Positions 1 to 10,700 of a stretch of DNA of 36,732 nt are shown piece by piece. The notes beneath the pieces are model-generated. The model ran no database searches and was not told where the DNA came from. It saw only the letters and a list, made by a program, of their open reading frames with translations. Positions within the stretch are counted from its first letter, which is position 1, and the number at the start of each line of letters is the position of its first letter. This stretch comes from Oscillospiraceae bacterium (GTDB lineage: Bacteria; Bacillota; Clostridia; Oscillospirales; Ruminococcaceae). The stretch lies in assembly GCA_024699425.1 (NCBI GenBank), contig JAILPP010000099.1:1-36732 (forward strand). Direction: 5' to 3'. A program made the translations under genes and the position numbers.

Positions 1-1
1 G

Positions 2-556
2 ACCAATATCCGTCTGAAGAACATCAGTGAGTATATGGATCTGACAAGCAAGACCAATTATGAACGCCTTTTCACCTACGAATCACCGGAAAAACGTCTG
101 GAACGGGTGCATCAGTCCAGCCGTGATTCGGCAAGAACGCCTGTCCAGTGGACAGGCGGCAAATATGCGGGCTTTTCTTCGCATGAGCCGTGGTTTCAGA
201 TCAACCCGAACTACCGCTGCGTGAACGTTGCCCGTGAGGAAACACAGCCGGACAGCATTCTGAACTTCTACCGGAAATGCCTTGCCCTTCGCAAACGCAG
301 CAAAACACTTCTGTATGGGCGGTTCCATGAATACTTCCCCCTGCATCCGAGCATTTTCATGTATGAGCGTGTCTATGAAACGATCGCCTATCTCGTGATC
401 TGCTCTTTTTCGAGCCATCGGCAGCTTGTCACGCTCCCTGCGCCTTATCAGGGGAAGAAACTGCAACTGGTTCTCTGCAATTATCCGGAAAGCAACGGAC
501 AGTCACCGGAGCTTGCACCCTATGAGGCAAGAGTGTACCGCACCCGTCTTTCCTGA
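2..556 (+). CDS. Alpha-glucosidase / oligo-1,6-glucosidase-like GH13, C-terminal part (5' truncated by window edge)
   Basis: Open frame from base 2 (TNIRLKNISEYMDLTSK...) with GH13 motifs ARTPVQWTGGKYAGFS, PWFQINPNY, SILNFYRKCLALRK; stop at 556. Confidence 0.85.
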   Translation, partial: TNIRLKNISEYMDLTSKTNYERLFTYESPEKRLERVHQSSRDSARTPVQWTGGKYAGFSSHEPWFQINPNYRCVNVAREETQPDSILNFYRKCLALRKRSKTLLYGRFHEYFPLHPSIFMYERVYETIAYLVICSFSSHRQLVTLPAPYQGKKLQLVLCNYPESNGQSPELAPYEARVYRTRLS

Positions 557-561
557 CAATC

Positions 562-1125
562 TCAGAGAAAAAGTCCGATCTGCGGCGGGACTTCCGTAAA
601 CCAGAGAAATCCGGCTGTCATAAATCCGAGTGCCATCGCACCGGGCAGATTGGAACATTTCTGACGGTTGGCACTGCGCATCATGTACAGGGACAGACAC
701 AGACCACAGAAGCAGATCACACTGCTGTCGATCCAGAAATGCTGCATTCCGAGAATGCCGCTTACGGTGTAAAGCAGCACGATCATCAGCAGCTCACAAA
801 GTGCAATTCCCGTTGCATATGTCGTCAGAATGCCCTTTTGCAGCTTCCCGGTCAGAAGATAGCGCAGCAATGCGATCACTGCTGTCGGGAAGAAAAGGAG
901 CTTGAGCAGTTCCCAGACACTCCCCCTGACCGGAAGAAAACTGCGCAGAATCGGTATCTTTGTCAGATACGGCACATAATAATACAGGAGCGTCCCCGAC
1001 AGCAGCAGAACTGTCAGAAGTGCAAGATCCCAGAAAATGGTCTTGTGCAGCATATGGGAACGCTGTGCGGCACGTTCCGTGATGCTTTGCGGAGTCAGCT
1101 TTTCATGATACAACAAAATTTTCAT
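562..1125 (-). CDS. Multi-pass membrane protein, DUF6512-like
   Basis: Hydrophobic ORF; GSVWELLKLLFFP and C-terminal PPQIGLFL. Start moved to MKILLYHEK (1125) because AGGAGG lies just upstream of it; the ORF track starts at 1140. Confidence 0.6.
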   Translation of the reverse strand: MKILLYHEKLTPQSITERAAQRSHMLHKTIFWDLALLTVLLLSGTLLYYYVPYLTKIPILRSFLPVRGSVWELLKLLFFPTAVIALLRYLLTGKLQKGILTTYATGIALCELLMIVLLYTVSGILGMQHFWIDSSVICFCGLCLSLYMMRSANRQKCSNLPGAMALGFMTAGFLWFTEVPPQIGLFL

Positions 1126-1221
1126 TGTCATCCTCCTCATCTTTCGGCTTTGTACCAGTTTATTCTGAAAAAAGTGTGGATATGACGCAGAAAAAGAGGT
1201 TTTTCACGGAAATTTTTTCAA

Positions 1222-1244
1222 ATTTCTGAAAAAATTTCAGAAAT
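1222..1244. repeat. Perfect 10-bp inverted repeat ATTTCTGAAA-AAA-TTTCAGAAAT upstream of pyrH promoter
   Basis: Arms 1222-1231 and 1235-1244 are exact reverse complements; ends 4 bp before the -35. Confidence 0.75.
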
Positions 1245-1248
1245 ACTC

Positions 1249-1277
1249 TTTACAGATTCACTTTTTTAGTGTAAAAT
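1249..1277 (+). promoter_or_regulatory. Sigma70-type promoter for pyrH operon
   Basis: TTTACA (1249-1254), 17-bp spacer, TAAAAT (1272-1277). Confidence 0.75.
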
Positions 1278-1295
1278 AGATATAGTATATCTATT
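1275..1295. promoter_or_regulatory. 21-bp perfect palindrome AATAGATATA-G-TATATCTATT overlapping -10 and expected start site of pyrH operon; candidate operator
   Basis: Arms 1275-1284 and 1286-1295 are exact reverse complements. Confidence 0.6.
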
Positions 1296-1309
1296 GTGAG
1301 GTGTAACAC

Positions 1310-2020
1310 ATGGAATTGAAGTACAAGCGTATTTTACTCAAGCTCAGCGGTGAGGCTCTTGCCGGTGACAAGAAATTCGGTCTGGATTACGGCATTATCG
1401 GCAATATCTGCGAAAGTGTCAGAAAGTGTGTGGACGTTGGTACGGAGGTCGGCATCGTTGTCGGCGGCGGCAACTTCCTGCGCGGCAGAATGAGCGGAGG
1501 TCTTGACCGCACCCGTGCCGATCACATGGGAATGCTTGCCACAACGATCAATGCTCTTGCCATTGCGGATGTGCTGGAATCGCTCGGTGTGGAAGTTCGT
1601 GTCCAGACGGCGATCACCATGCAGCAGGTCGCTGAACCGTATATCCGGAACAAGGCGATGAACCATCTTAAAAAGGGCAGAGTCGTGATCTTCGGATGCG
1701 GCACAGGTAATCCCTTCTTCTCAACGGACACGGCTGCTGCACTGCGCGGTGTCGAGATCGAGGCGGAGATCCTGATGAAAGCCACACTCGTAGACGGCGT
1801 GTATGACAAGGATCCCCATAAGTTTGACGATGCTGTCAAGTATGACAAACTCACGTTCAGTCAAGTGCTGAACAATGAACTGAATGTGATGGATATGACC
1901 GCTGCAACACTCTGCCGTGACAACCATCTTCCGATGCTCGTCTTTGATCTGAGCCGTCCGGACAATATTCTGGATGCGGTCATGGGCAAGGACGTTGGTA
2001 CTGTCGTAACAGAAGATTAA
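1310..2020 (+). CDS. pyrH: UMP kinase
   Basis: [40 protein letters not shown]. Confidence 0.97.
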   Translation: MELKYKRILLKLSGEALAGDKKFGLDYGIIGNICESVRKCVDVGTEVGIVVGGGNFLRGRMSGGLDRTRADHMGMLATTINALAIADVLESLGVEVRVQTAITMQQVAEPYIRNKAMNHLKKGRVVIFGCGTGNPFFSTDTAAALRGVEIEAEILMKATLVDGVYDKDPHKFDDAVKYDKLTFSQVLNNELNVMDMTAATLCRDNHLPMLVFDLSRPDNILDAVMGKDVGTVVTED

Positions 2021-2073
2021 AATACCCGAAAGGTATCCTTTGACATTTTTCAAAATCTCATCAGAAAGGAGTA

Positions 2074-2095
2074 CGCCCGCTGAATGCGGCGGGCG
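2074..2095 (+). promoter_or_regulatory. GC-rich stem-loop between AAAGGAG and the frr start codon
   Basis: CGCCCGC (2074-2080) pairs with GCGGGCG (2089-2095); AAAGGAG at 2065-2071; ATG at 2107. Confidence 0.55.
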
Positions 2096-2106
2096 GTATC
2101 ATTACT

Positions 2107-2661
2107 ATGAAAGCAACACTGAAAGCAGCAGAGGACAAGATGCAGAAGAGCGTCGCAAGCCTCGAAAATAATTTCGCCTCCATTCGTGCAGGCAGAGCAA
2201 CTCCCGCAGTACTGGACAAGATCATGGTCGATTACTACGGAACTCCCACTGCCATTCAGTCAATGGCGGCTATCTCCGTAGCAGAGGCAAGAGTGCTGGT
2301 CATTCAGCCCTGGGATAAGACTTCCCTCAAGAGCATTGAGAAGGCGATTCTGGCTTCCGATCTGGGCATCACGCCCATGAATGACGGCAATGTCATCCGT
2401 CTGAGCTTCCCGCAGCCGACAGAAGAGCGCCGCAAGGAGCTTTGCAAAACGGTCAAGAAGTACGGCGAAGAGGCAAAAGTTTCTGTCCGCAATGTGAGAC
2501 GTGATACCCTTGACAAGTTCAAGGCAATGAAGAAGAACGGCGACCTCACAGAGGACGACCAGAAGGATGCAGAAAAGAAACTCCAGAAGATCACTGATAA
2601 ATACTGCGAAGATGTGGAGAAAGCAGTTTCCGAGAAGGAAAAGGAGATCATGAGCATCTGA
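2107..2661 (+). CDS. frr: Ribosome recycling factor
   Basis: LENNFASIRAGRATPAVLDKIMVDYYGTPT; C-terminal helical RRF signature. Confidence 0.97.
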   Translation: MKATLKAAEDKMQKSVASLENNFASIRAGRATPAVLDKIMVDYYGTPTAIQSMAAISVAEARVLVIQPWDKTSLKSIEKAILASDLGITPMNDGNVIRLSFPQPTEERRKELCKTVKKYGEEAKVSVRNVRRDTLDKFKAMKKNGDLTEDDQKDAEKKLQKITDKYCEDVEKAVSEKEKEIMSI

Positions 2662-2686
2662 GTTCATCGAAGAAAAGGAGCCATGT

Positions 2687-3430
2687 ATGGCGTTATTTGA
2701 AAAAAAGAAAGCTGCGCCGCCTGTTCCGGCAGAAAAGCTTCCGAAGCACATCGGCTTTATCATGGACGGAAACGGCAGATGGGCAAAAAAACGTGGTATG
2801 CCGCGCCCTTTCGGACATATTGAGGGCGGAAAGGTCTATCGGAAGATCATGCTGTACTGTCAGGACATCGGCATCAAATATGTCTCGTTCTATGTGTTTT
2901 CCACGGAAAACTGGTCAAGAGCGCAGGAGGAGATCAAGGGTATTATGCAGATGATGCGTATGTACCTTGATGATGCCCAGAAACATCTTGATGATGGTGT
3001 GCGTTTTATCTTCCTCGGTGATCTCAGCCCTTATCCGGAGGATATCCGTACCCGTATGAGAAAACTGGAAAAGGACACCGAACGCAACACGGATATCAAT
3101 GTCCTGATGGCGGTCAATTACGGCGGAAGAGCTGAGATCGCAAAATCTGCAAGGGAACTTGCAGAACTTGTGAAACAGGGGATGCTGAATCCCGAAGACA
3201 TTACCGAACAGTCCGTTGCCGATCATCTCTATACTGCCGGGCTGCCTGATGTGGATCTGGTCATCCGTCCAAGCGGTGAACTGCGTCTTTCCAACTTTCT
3301 GATCTGGCAGTGCGCCTATGCAGAATACTATTTCACCAATATTCTCTGGCCTGATTTCACACCTGAGGAACTGGACAAGGCGCTGATTGATTACGCAGGA
3401 CGCGGACGTCGTTTCGGAGGCGCTGAATGA
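2687..3430 (+). CDS. uppS: Isoprenyl transferase (undecaprenyl diphosphate synthase)
   Basis: PKHIGFIMDGNGRWAKKRGMPRPFGH; DLVIRPSGELRLSNFLIWQCAYAEYYF. Confidence 0.97.
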   Translation: MALFEKKKAAPPVPAEKLPKHIGFIMDGNGRWAKKRGMPRPFGHIEGGKVYRKIMLYCQDIGIKYVSFYVFSTENWSRAQEEIKGIMQMMRMYLDDAQKHLDDGVRFIFLGDLSPYPEDIRTRMRKLEKDTERNTDINVLMAVNYGGRAEIAKSARELAELVKQGMLNPEDITEQSVADHLYTAGLPDVDLVIRPSGELRLSNFLIWQCAYAEYYFTNILWPDFTPEELDKALIDYAGRGRRFGGAE

Positions 3431-4293
3431 AAGAGCGTCTGATCTCATCCGCAGTCGGACTGCTCGTGCTGGCGGCTGTACTGCTTCTGAGCGACACTTT
3501 TGTGCTGCCGCTGATCCTCGGATTTATCATTGCGGTCATCCTGTTTGAGCTTTCCCGTGCCGTGGGAGGAGATCAGTTTCGTCTGGCGCTCATCGGAACT
3601 CTGCTTTACGGCTTTGTACAGCCGTTTCTGGTGTTTTTTGCCAGACTGGATATTCCTGCGCTTCGTGTTGTTTCGGCTCTGCTGCTGCCGATTTGTTCTA
3701 TCTGTCTGTTTCTGGAATTTCTATGGCATCACGGCAAGTATAAAATCGAACAGCTTGCCATGATGGGGGCTGCCATGTATTTTGTCACATGGTCACTCAC
3801 GCAGCTCATCATCCTGAAACAGTCCAGTGAAACGCACGGTCTGCTGTACCTGATACTGGGGCTTGGCGGTGCATGGATCGCAGATTCCGGTGCTTATTTT
3901 TCCGGTGTATTTCTCGGAAAACGAAAGCTCTGCCCGGAGATCTCTCCTAAAAAAACAGTGGAGGGCTTTGTCGGCGGTCTCATCAGCAATGCCGTCGTAT
4001 TTGCTTTGATCTTTGTGGTTTACACCTATTTTGATGCGCGTGTGCATATGCCGGGTGTACCTCTCACATCGCTTGTCAACATTCCGAAAGCAGCCTTGCT
4101 TGGACTTGTCTGCGCACCGATCAGCGTTGTCGGAGATCTGGTATTTTCCGTCATCAAGCGGGAAAAGGGCATCAAGGACTATGGCAGGATCATGCCAGGT
4201 CACGGCGGTCTGACAGATCGGTTTGATTCCGTGCTGTTTGTGGTGCCTGCATTTAGTATCTGCATTTCACTGTTCCCTGTATTGAATTATTAA
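3427..4293 (+). CDS. cdsA: Phosphatidate cytidylyltransferase
   Basis: C-terminal CdsA motif SVVGDLVFSVIKREKGIKDYGRIMPGHGGLTDRFDSVLF; ATGA overlap with uppS. Confidence 0.95.
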   Translation: MKERLISSAVGLLVLAAVLLLSDTFVLPLILGFIIAVILFELSRAVGGDQFRLALIGTLLYGFVQPFLVFFARLDIPALRVVSALLLPICSICLFLEFLWHHGKYKIEQLAMMGAAMYFVTWSLTQLIILKQSSETHGLLYLILGLGGAWIADSGAYFSGVFLGKRKLCPEISPKKTVEGFVGGLISNAVVFALIFVVYTYFDARVHMPGVPLTSLVNIPKAALLGLVCAPISVVGDLVFSVIKREKGIKDYGRIMPGHGGLTDRFDSVLFVVPAFSICISLFPVLNY

Positions 4294-4329
4294 CGGAACT
4301 CAGAACAGTTCCCTGATCTGTATTCGTAG

Positions 4330-4353
4330 TAAGCCCATCTGCTGATGGGCTTA
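4330..4353 (+). other. Perfect 10-bp hairpin TAAGCCCATC-TGCT-GATGGGCTTA between cdsA and dxr
   Basis: Arms 4330-4339/4344-4353; not followed by a T tract. Confidence 0.7.
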
Positions 4354-4376
4354 TTCCGCTGAAAGGAAGGATTGTT

Positions 4377-5525
4377 ATGAAAAAAGTTGCGATCCTCGGT
4401 TCTACCGGTTCGATCGGTACACAGGCGCTTGAGGTCGTTGAAAAGCATGGTATGCAGGTAACGGCTCTCGCCGCAAACAGCAATGCCGAAAAGCTCGCAG
4501 AACAGGCAAAAAAATATCATCCTGAGGCTGTCTGCATCTTTGATCCTGCCAAAACCGAACTGCTTGAAACGCTCCTTCAGGGCGAACATATCGAAGTTCT
4601 CACAGGCATGGACGGTCTGTGTGAGATCGCCTCAAATGCCTCACATGATATTCTGCTCAATTCCGTGGTCGGCATGGTCGGACTGCTCCCGACACTTAAA
4701 TCCATTGAAGCCGGAAAAGACATTGCACTCGCCAACAAGGAAACACTCGTTGCGGGCGGCAGTCTCGTCATGAGGCAGGCACTGGAAAAGGGAGTGAACA
4801 TTTATCCCGTTGATTCGGAGCATTCTGCAATTTTCCAGTGCTTGCAGGGCAATTCCGTGAACCGTATCCGCAAGATCATTCTTACGGCATCCGGCGGTCC
4901 GTTCTTCGGAAAAACGAAAGCCGACCTGCAAAACGTCCGTGCTGCCGATGCCCTGAAACATCCCAACTGGAATATGGGCAACAAGATCACCATTGATTCC
5001 GCAACGCTGATGAATAAGGGACTGGAATTCATCGAGGCAAAGTGGCTTTTTGATCTTGAGCCGTCACAGATCGAAATTGTGGTTCATCGTCAGAGTGTGC
5101 TGCATTCCGCCGTAGAATATGAGGATTACGCCGTGATCGGACAGATGGGCGTTCCCGATATGAAAATTCCGATTCAGTATGCGCTCCTCTATCCGCAGCG
5201 GACAGAATGCCCGACAAAACCGCTTTCTCTCACGGATTACGGAACGCTCACATTTGAAAAGCCTGATTATGAGACATTCGACTGTCTGCGCTGTGCCATT
5301 GATGCCATTACGGAAGGCGGTCTGCGCCCTGCGATCGTCAATGGTGCCAATGAGGAAGCGGTATGGCATTTCCTGCGTGACGAAATTGGCTTTTTGGAGA
5401 TCGGCGAACTTGTCCTTGCGGCGGCAGAAGCTGTTCCGGGCGGGGAAGTACGCAGCTATGAAGAAGTGCTTGCAGCAGATCAGGCAGCAAGAACCTTCGT
5501 CCGTGAACAGATCACCAAGAGATAA
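4377..5525 (+). CDS. dxr: 1-deoxy-D-xylulose-5-phosphate reductoisomerase
   Basis: VAILGSTGSIGTQALEVV; NKETLVAGG; DSEHSAIFQCL; ASGGPF. Confidence 0.97.
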   Translation: MKKVAILGSTGSIGTQALEVVEKHGMQVTALAANSNAEKLAEQAKKYHPEAVCIFDPAKTELLETLLQGEHIEVLTGMDGLCEIASNASHDILLNSVVGMVGLLPTLKSIEAGKDIALANKETLVAGGSLVMRQALEKGVNIYPVDSEHSAIFQCLQGNSVNRIRKIILTASGGPFFGKTKADLQNVRAADALKHPNWNMGNKITIDSATLMNKGLEFIEAKWLFDLEPSQIEIVVHRQSVLHSAVEYEDYAVIGQMGVPDMKIPIQYALLYPQRTECPTKPLSLTDYGTLTFEKPDYETFDCLRCAIDAITEGGLRPAIVNGANEEAVWHFLRDEIGFLEIGELVLAAAEAVPGGEVRSYEEVLAADQAARTFVREQITKR

Positions 5526-5552
5526 GCCGCTACAACAGAAAGGCTGGGATTT

Positions 5553-6611
5553 ATGAATATTGTTTCGATTCTGATCGCTGTACTGGTGTTTTTTGTGATC
5601 GTTGTGCTTCATGAACTCGGACACTTCACGGTTGCAAAGCTCTGCGGTATCAAAGTCAATAAGTTTGCCGTCGGCATGGGACCTTGCCTTTTGAAAAAAC
5701 AAAAGGGAGAGACGGAATACTCCATCCGCTTATTCCCCATCGGCGGTTTCTGCGCAATGGAGGGTGAGGACGATTCCAGTAACGATCCCCGTGCATTTGC
5801 CAACAAACCCGTCTGGCAGAGATTCCTTGTCGTACTGGCAGGACCTGTCATGAACCTGATCCTCGGTTTCATTCTGATCCTCATTACCACGCTGCTTTAC
5901 GGCACACTTGGCAATCTGACGGTTGCCGAGTTCCGCACAAATCCCGAAAACGAGTCGGAATGCATCGCCATGAGCGCTGAGACCGGCTTGCAGAAGGGTG
6001 ATACAATCCTGAAAATCAACGGAATGCGCATTCTCACCGACACGGACCTTTCCTATAAACTCTCTACCAACGAATCTGACACTATGCAGGTCGTTGTCCG
6101 CCGTGACGGAAAGAAGGTCACACTTGACAACGTGACATTCCGCAACAAGCTGAATGATACACGTCTGGATTTCTATGTCGAAAGTATCAAACTGAATCCG
6201 CTGAACGTTATCTCCTACAGCTTTCTGGATACGATCTCGACTGCCCGCCTGATCTGGTCATCTCTGCGGGATCTTCTGACCGGAAAATACGGTTTCCATG
6301 ATCTGTCCGGTCCTGTCGGCATTGTCACCACGATCGGAGAAGCGGCGCAGTATGGCGAAACGTTCAGACAGCATCTCGAAAGCGTTCTGGGGCTTGCCAG
6401 CTTCATCACCATTAATGTGGGCGTATTCAATCTTCTGCCCATTCCGGCACTGGACGGCGCACGGATCGTATTTCTGATCGTGGAAGGTATCCGCCGCAAG
6501 CCCATACCGCCTGAAAAGGAAGGCATGGTGCATTTTGCAGGCATGGCACTGCTGTTCCTGCTGATGATCGCTGTCACATTCCAGGATATTATGCGCCTGT
6601 TGCAGAACTGA
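5553..6611 (+). CDS. rseP: RIP metalloprotease (site-2 protease family)
   Basis: VVLHELGHFTVAKLCGIKV zinc motif; PDZ region; NLLPIPALDGARI. Confidence 0.95.
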   Translation: MNIVSILIAVLVFFVIVVLHELGHFTVAKLCGIKVNKFAVGMGPCLLKKQKGETEYSIRLFPIGGFCAMEGEDDSSNDPRAFANKPVWQRFLVVLAGPVMNLILGFILILITTLLYGTLGNLTVAEFRTNPENESECIAMSAETGLQKGDTILKINGMRILTDTDLSYKLSTNESDTMQVVVRRDGKKVTLDNVTFRNKLNDTRLDFYVESIKLNPLNVISYSFLDTISTARLIWSSLRDLLTGKYGFHDLSGPVGIVTTIGEAAQYGETFRQHLESVLGLASFITINVGVFNLLPIPALDGARIVFLIVEGIRRKPIPPEKEGMVHFAGMALLFLLMIAVTFQDIMRLLQN

Positions 6612-6632
6612 TTGTATTTAGGAGGTATTCTC

Positions 6633-7670
6633 ATGCGAAACGTGAAACCTGTCAAAGTCGGAAACTGTGTGCTGGACGGGAAGCACATCTACATCCAGTC
6701 TATGCTGAATGTGCCCGCCGAAAATGTGGAAGGCAATGTTGCACAGGCTGTTGCACTTGAACAAGCAGGCTGCGAGATCATCCGCACGGCTGTTCCCAAT
6801 CTCGAAGCAGTGCGCCTGATCCCGGAAATTAAGGAAAAAATCACCATTCCTTTGGTCGCTGATATTCATTTTGACTATCGCATCGCCCTTGCCGCCGCAG
6901 AAGTAGGCGTGGATAAGATCCGTATCAATCCCGGCAATATTGGTGATATGAACCGTGTACAGACGGTTGCAGAGGCTTGTCAGAAGCGGAATATCCCCAT
7001 TCGCATCGGTGTCAATTCCGGTTCTCTGGAGAAAGAACTACTGGCAAAATACGGCTCTCCCACGCCGGAAGCCCTTGTGGAATCCGCACTGCATCATGCC
7101 GCAATGCTCGAACAGTTTGATTTTACGGACATCGTGATCTCAATCAAGTCCTCTGATGTCAACCGCATGATCGACAGCTATCGTCTGGCAGCGGAAAAAT
7201 GCAGCTACCCGCTTCATCTCGGCGTAACAGAGGCGGGAACGGAGCGCATGGGACTGATCAAATCGGCAATCGGCATCGGTTCACTTCTGCATGACGGCAT
7301 CGGTGAAACGATTCGTGTCAGTCTGACCGATGATCCGATCCGTGAAATTGCCGCTGCAAAAGATATTCTCAAAAGCATCGGCAAGCGAGGCGGTGTGCAG
7401 ATCGTTTCCTGCCCGACCTGCGGCAGAACAAAGATCGACCTTGTAAGCCTTGCCAAGCAGGTGGAAGAGGCGGTCAGGGATATTGAAAAAGATGTAAAGA
7501 TCGCCGTAATGGGCTGTGTGGTCAACGGACCGGGTGAAGCCCGTGAAGCGGATATCGGTGTTGCCGGCGGTGACGGTGTCGGACTGATCTTCAAACACGG
7601 CGAAACACTTCGCAAAGTTCCGGAAGATCAAATTGTTCCCGCACTGCTTGAAGAACTGGAGAAGCTTTGA
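6633..7670 (+). CDS. ispG: 4-hydroxy-3-methylbut-2-enyl diphosphate synthase, flavodoxin-type
   Basis: VNSGSLE, SCPTCGRTKID, VMGCVVNGPGEAREADIG. Start set at 6633 (MRNVKPVKVG); AGGAGGT lies just upstream, inside the ORF-track start at 6612. Confidence 0.96.
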   Translation: MRNVKPVKVGNCVLDGKHIYIQSMLNVPAENVEGNVAQAVALEQAGCEIIRTAVPNLEAVRLIPEIKEKITIPLVADIHFDYRIALAAAEVGVDKIRINPGNIGDMNRVQTVAEACQKRNIPIRIGVNSGSLEKELLAKYGSPTPEALVESALHHAAMLEQFDFTDIVISIKSSDVNRMIDSYRLAAEKCSYPLHLGVTEAGTERMGLIKSAIGIGSLLHDGIGETIRVSLTDDPIREIAAAKDILKSIGKRGGVQIVSCPTCGRTKIDLVSLAKQVEEAVRDIEKDVKIAVMGCVVNGPGEAREADIGVAGGDGVGLIFKHGETLRKVPEDQIVPALLEELEKL

Positions 7671-7715
7671 GTCCTTGCAGGGTGATCCTGCGAATCCTAA
7701 GATAAGGGTGAAACT

Positions 7716-10700
7716 ATGGCAAACGCAACTCTTATGGAGTTTTTTTCACAGTACAACAAGGACATCCCGCCGTCTGTCCAGCCTGGTGTGATCGAAGAGA
7801 TCTGCTATGACAAGGAACTGCGGGGAGATATTACCGTGATTGCACGGTTTCCGCATATTGCGCCGTTTGCAGATATGGTCAGATTTGAAAAAACGACCAG
7901 AGCTGCGCTGGAACTGCGCAGTCTGCGGCTCGAACCCCGCTATAACGGCGAACTGCTGACACAGGAATGTGTATCTGAACTGGTGCAGATGCTCAAACGG
8001 GAACTGCCCATTGTCAACGGGTTTCTCAACAATGCCGACTGGACGTGGGAAGCAGAACATATTCACATTGAACTGAACAACGGCGGGTATCCCATTCTTG
8101 TCAAATTTCAGTTCACATCTGCACTGGAAAAACTGATCGAACGTGTGTTTGACAAAAAAATGCAAATCACGTTCCACGGGAAAGATACCCTGTCCGAAGC
8201 CGAACTGACCCATGTGATCGAGGAAGTCCCGCCGGAGTATGCACCTGCACCTCCGCCCCCGCCGCCGTCCTCCGACCGCTTTGAATACATTCCGCCTCCG
8301 ATTCCCGATGCACCGCAGTCTGTGGCAAGCGATGCTGTACAGATGGATTCCGTCAAAGGTGAAGATGTTCTCATCAAGGGACGGCTCATCCGTGATGAGC
8401 CGATTCCCATTCCCGAAGCACTCCAGACAAGAGGGGAACGTGTGGTCGTTTATGGTGATATCTTTGCGATCGAAAGCAAGGACATCCGCGGCGACCGCCG
8501 TGTTATCACCTATCAGATCACCGATTTTTCGGGTTCTGTCACTGTCAAGCTGTTTGATGCTGTCAAGAAACTGGAAGCCATGCCGCTGGGCGAACTGAAA
8601 AAAGGCGTTAGCATTCTGGTTGCCGGAAAGATCGAGGACGATCCTTTCGCCCGTGAACCGATCCTGAAACCTGATGCCATCGTCAAACGCAAGCGAAAGA
8701 CCCGCAAGGAGACTGCCGAAAAGAAACGTGTTGAACTGCACTGCCATACCAATATGTCCGCAATGGATGCTGTGACACCTGCGGGAGATCTCATCAAGCG
8801 CGCTCATGACTGGGGATTTCCTGCAATTGCAATCACCGACCACGGCGTTGTGCAGGGCTTTCCTGATGCGATGAATGCCGTCAGCGGACTGAAAGACCCG
8901 AATTTCAAAGTGATCTACGGCTGTGAAGCCTATGTGGTCAACGACCTTGACCGCCCGAAGATCTTAAATGGCAATGATGAACGTGATATTCATGATGAGA
9001 TCATCATTTTCGACGTGGAATCAACGGGACTCAGCCCCGAACGTGACCGCCTGACAGAGATCGGTGCAGTTAAGGTGCGGGGAATGCAGATCGTGGACAG
9101 CTTTGATACCTTTGTCAATCCCGAACGACATATTCCCGCAAGTATCACGGAACTGACCCGCATTTCCGATGACATGGTGCAGGATGCTCCCAAAGAAGGG
9201 GAAGCACTGAGGAAATTCATGGAATTCTGCGGCGATCATCCCGTTCTTGCCGCACACAACGGCAGCTTTGATACAACTTTTCTCAACCGTGTGGCACGGG
9301 ATTACAACATTCAGTTTGAATACAACTGGATTGATACGCTGATCTTATGTCAGTCATGTCTTCCGCAGCTCAGCCGTCATAAACTCGATGCTGTCGTCAA
9401 GCATCTGAAACTCGGCACATTCGGTCACCACCGTGCCAATGAAGATGCGGCGATTCTGGCAAAAGTTTACGTCAATCTCGTACAGAAACTTGAAAAGGAA
9501 AAGGGTGTCAGAGTTCTTAACGATCTCAATGAAAAGACCGACAAAATTGATGTCAAGAAGCTGAAATCCTATCACCAGATCATTCTCGTGCGCAATCAGG
9601 TCGGCTTGAAAAATCTGTACCGTCTGGTTTCCTACGGGCATCTGAATTACTATTACCGACACCCGCTGCTGCCCAAATCGGTTTTACTGGAAAACCGCGA
9701 GGGACTGATCTTTGGCTCGGCGTGTGAGGCGGGTGAGCTGTTCACTGCCGTTGTGAACGGCAAAAGTGACGAATATCTCGAAAATCTTGCACGATTTTAT
9801 GACTATCTCGAAATCCAGCCCATTGCCAACAACGAATTTATGATACACAAGGGCATTGCTGAAAACGAGGAAACACTGCGGGATTATAACCGCAAGATCA
9901 TTGCACTCGGTGAGAAGCTCAATATCCCCGTTGTGGCGACCTGTGACGTGCATTTCCTTGACCCGAAGGATGCCATTTACCGAAAAATCCTCACATCAGG
10001 TCAGGGCTTTTCCGATGCAGACAACCAGCCGCCCCTCTACCTGCGCACAACTGCCGAAATGCTGGAAGAATTCAGCTACTTAGGGGCGGAAAAGGCGGAG
10101 GAAATCGTCATTACCAATACGGTTCGCATTGCCAATGCCTGTGAATATGTATTCCCCATTCCGAAAGGTACATTCACACCGAATATCCCCGGTGCAGAGG
10201 AAGATCTGGTGCGCATCACACATGAACGCGCTCATGAGATCTATGGTGACCCGCTTCCGGAGATCGTGGAAAAACGGCTTGACAGAGAGCTTTCTTCGAT
10301 CATCAAACACGGATTTTCAGTGCTTTACATGATCGCACAGAAGCTGGTATTCAACTCTGAGGAACATGGATATCATGTCGGTTCCCGTGGTTCTGTCGGC
10401 TCGTCATTCGTCGCAAGCATGGCGGGTATCTCGGAGGTCAATCCGCTTGTTCCCCATTACGTCTGCCCGAAGTGCAAATACAGCGAATTTATCACAACAG
10501 GTGAATACGGCTCCGGTTTCGATATGCCCGATAAAAAATGCCCGAAATGCGGTGCGGAATTGCTCAAGGACGGACACGACATTCCCTTTGAAACGTTCCT
10601 TGGTTTTGACGGCGACAAGGCACCGGATATCGACCTGAATTTCTCAGGCGAATACCAGTCCTCCGCACACCGCTACACAGAGGAACTGTTCGGACGTGAC

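Noticed and set aside
8236-8325. Proline-rich stretch in PolC (PAPPPPPPSSDRFEYIPPPIPDAPQ)
   Set aside because: Most likely an ordinary interdomain linker; frame is continuous and there is no sign of an insertion.
7746-8843. Long minus-strand ORF (365 aa) antisense to polC
   Set aside because: Composition-driven antisense frame (Cys/His/Arg-rich, no recognisable domain) fully inside a confident polC.
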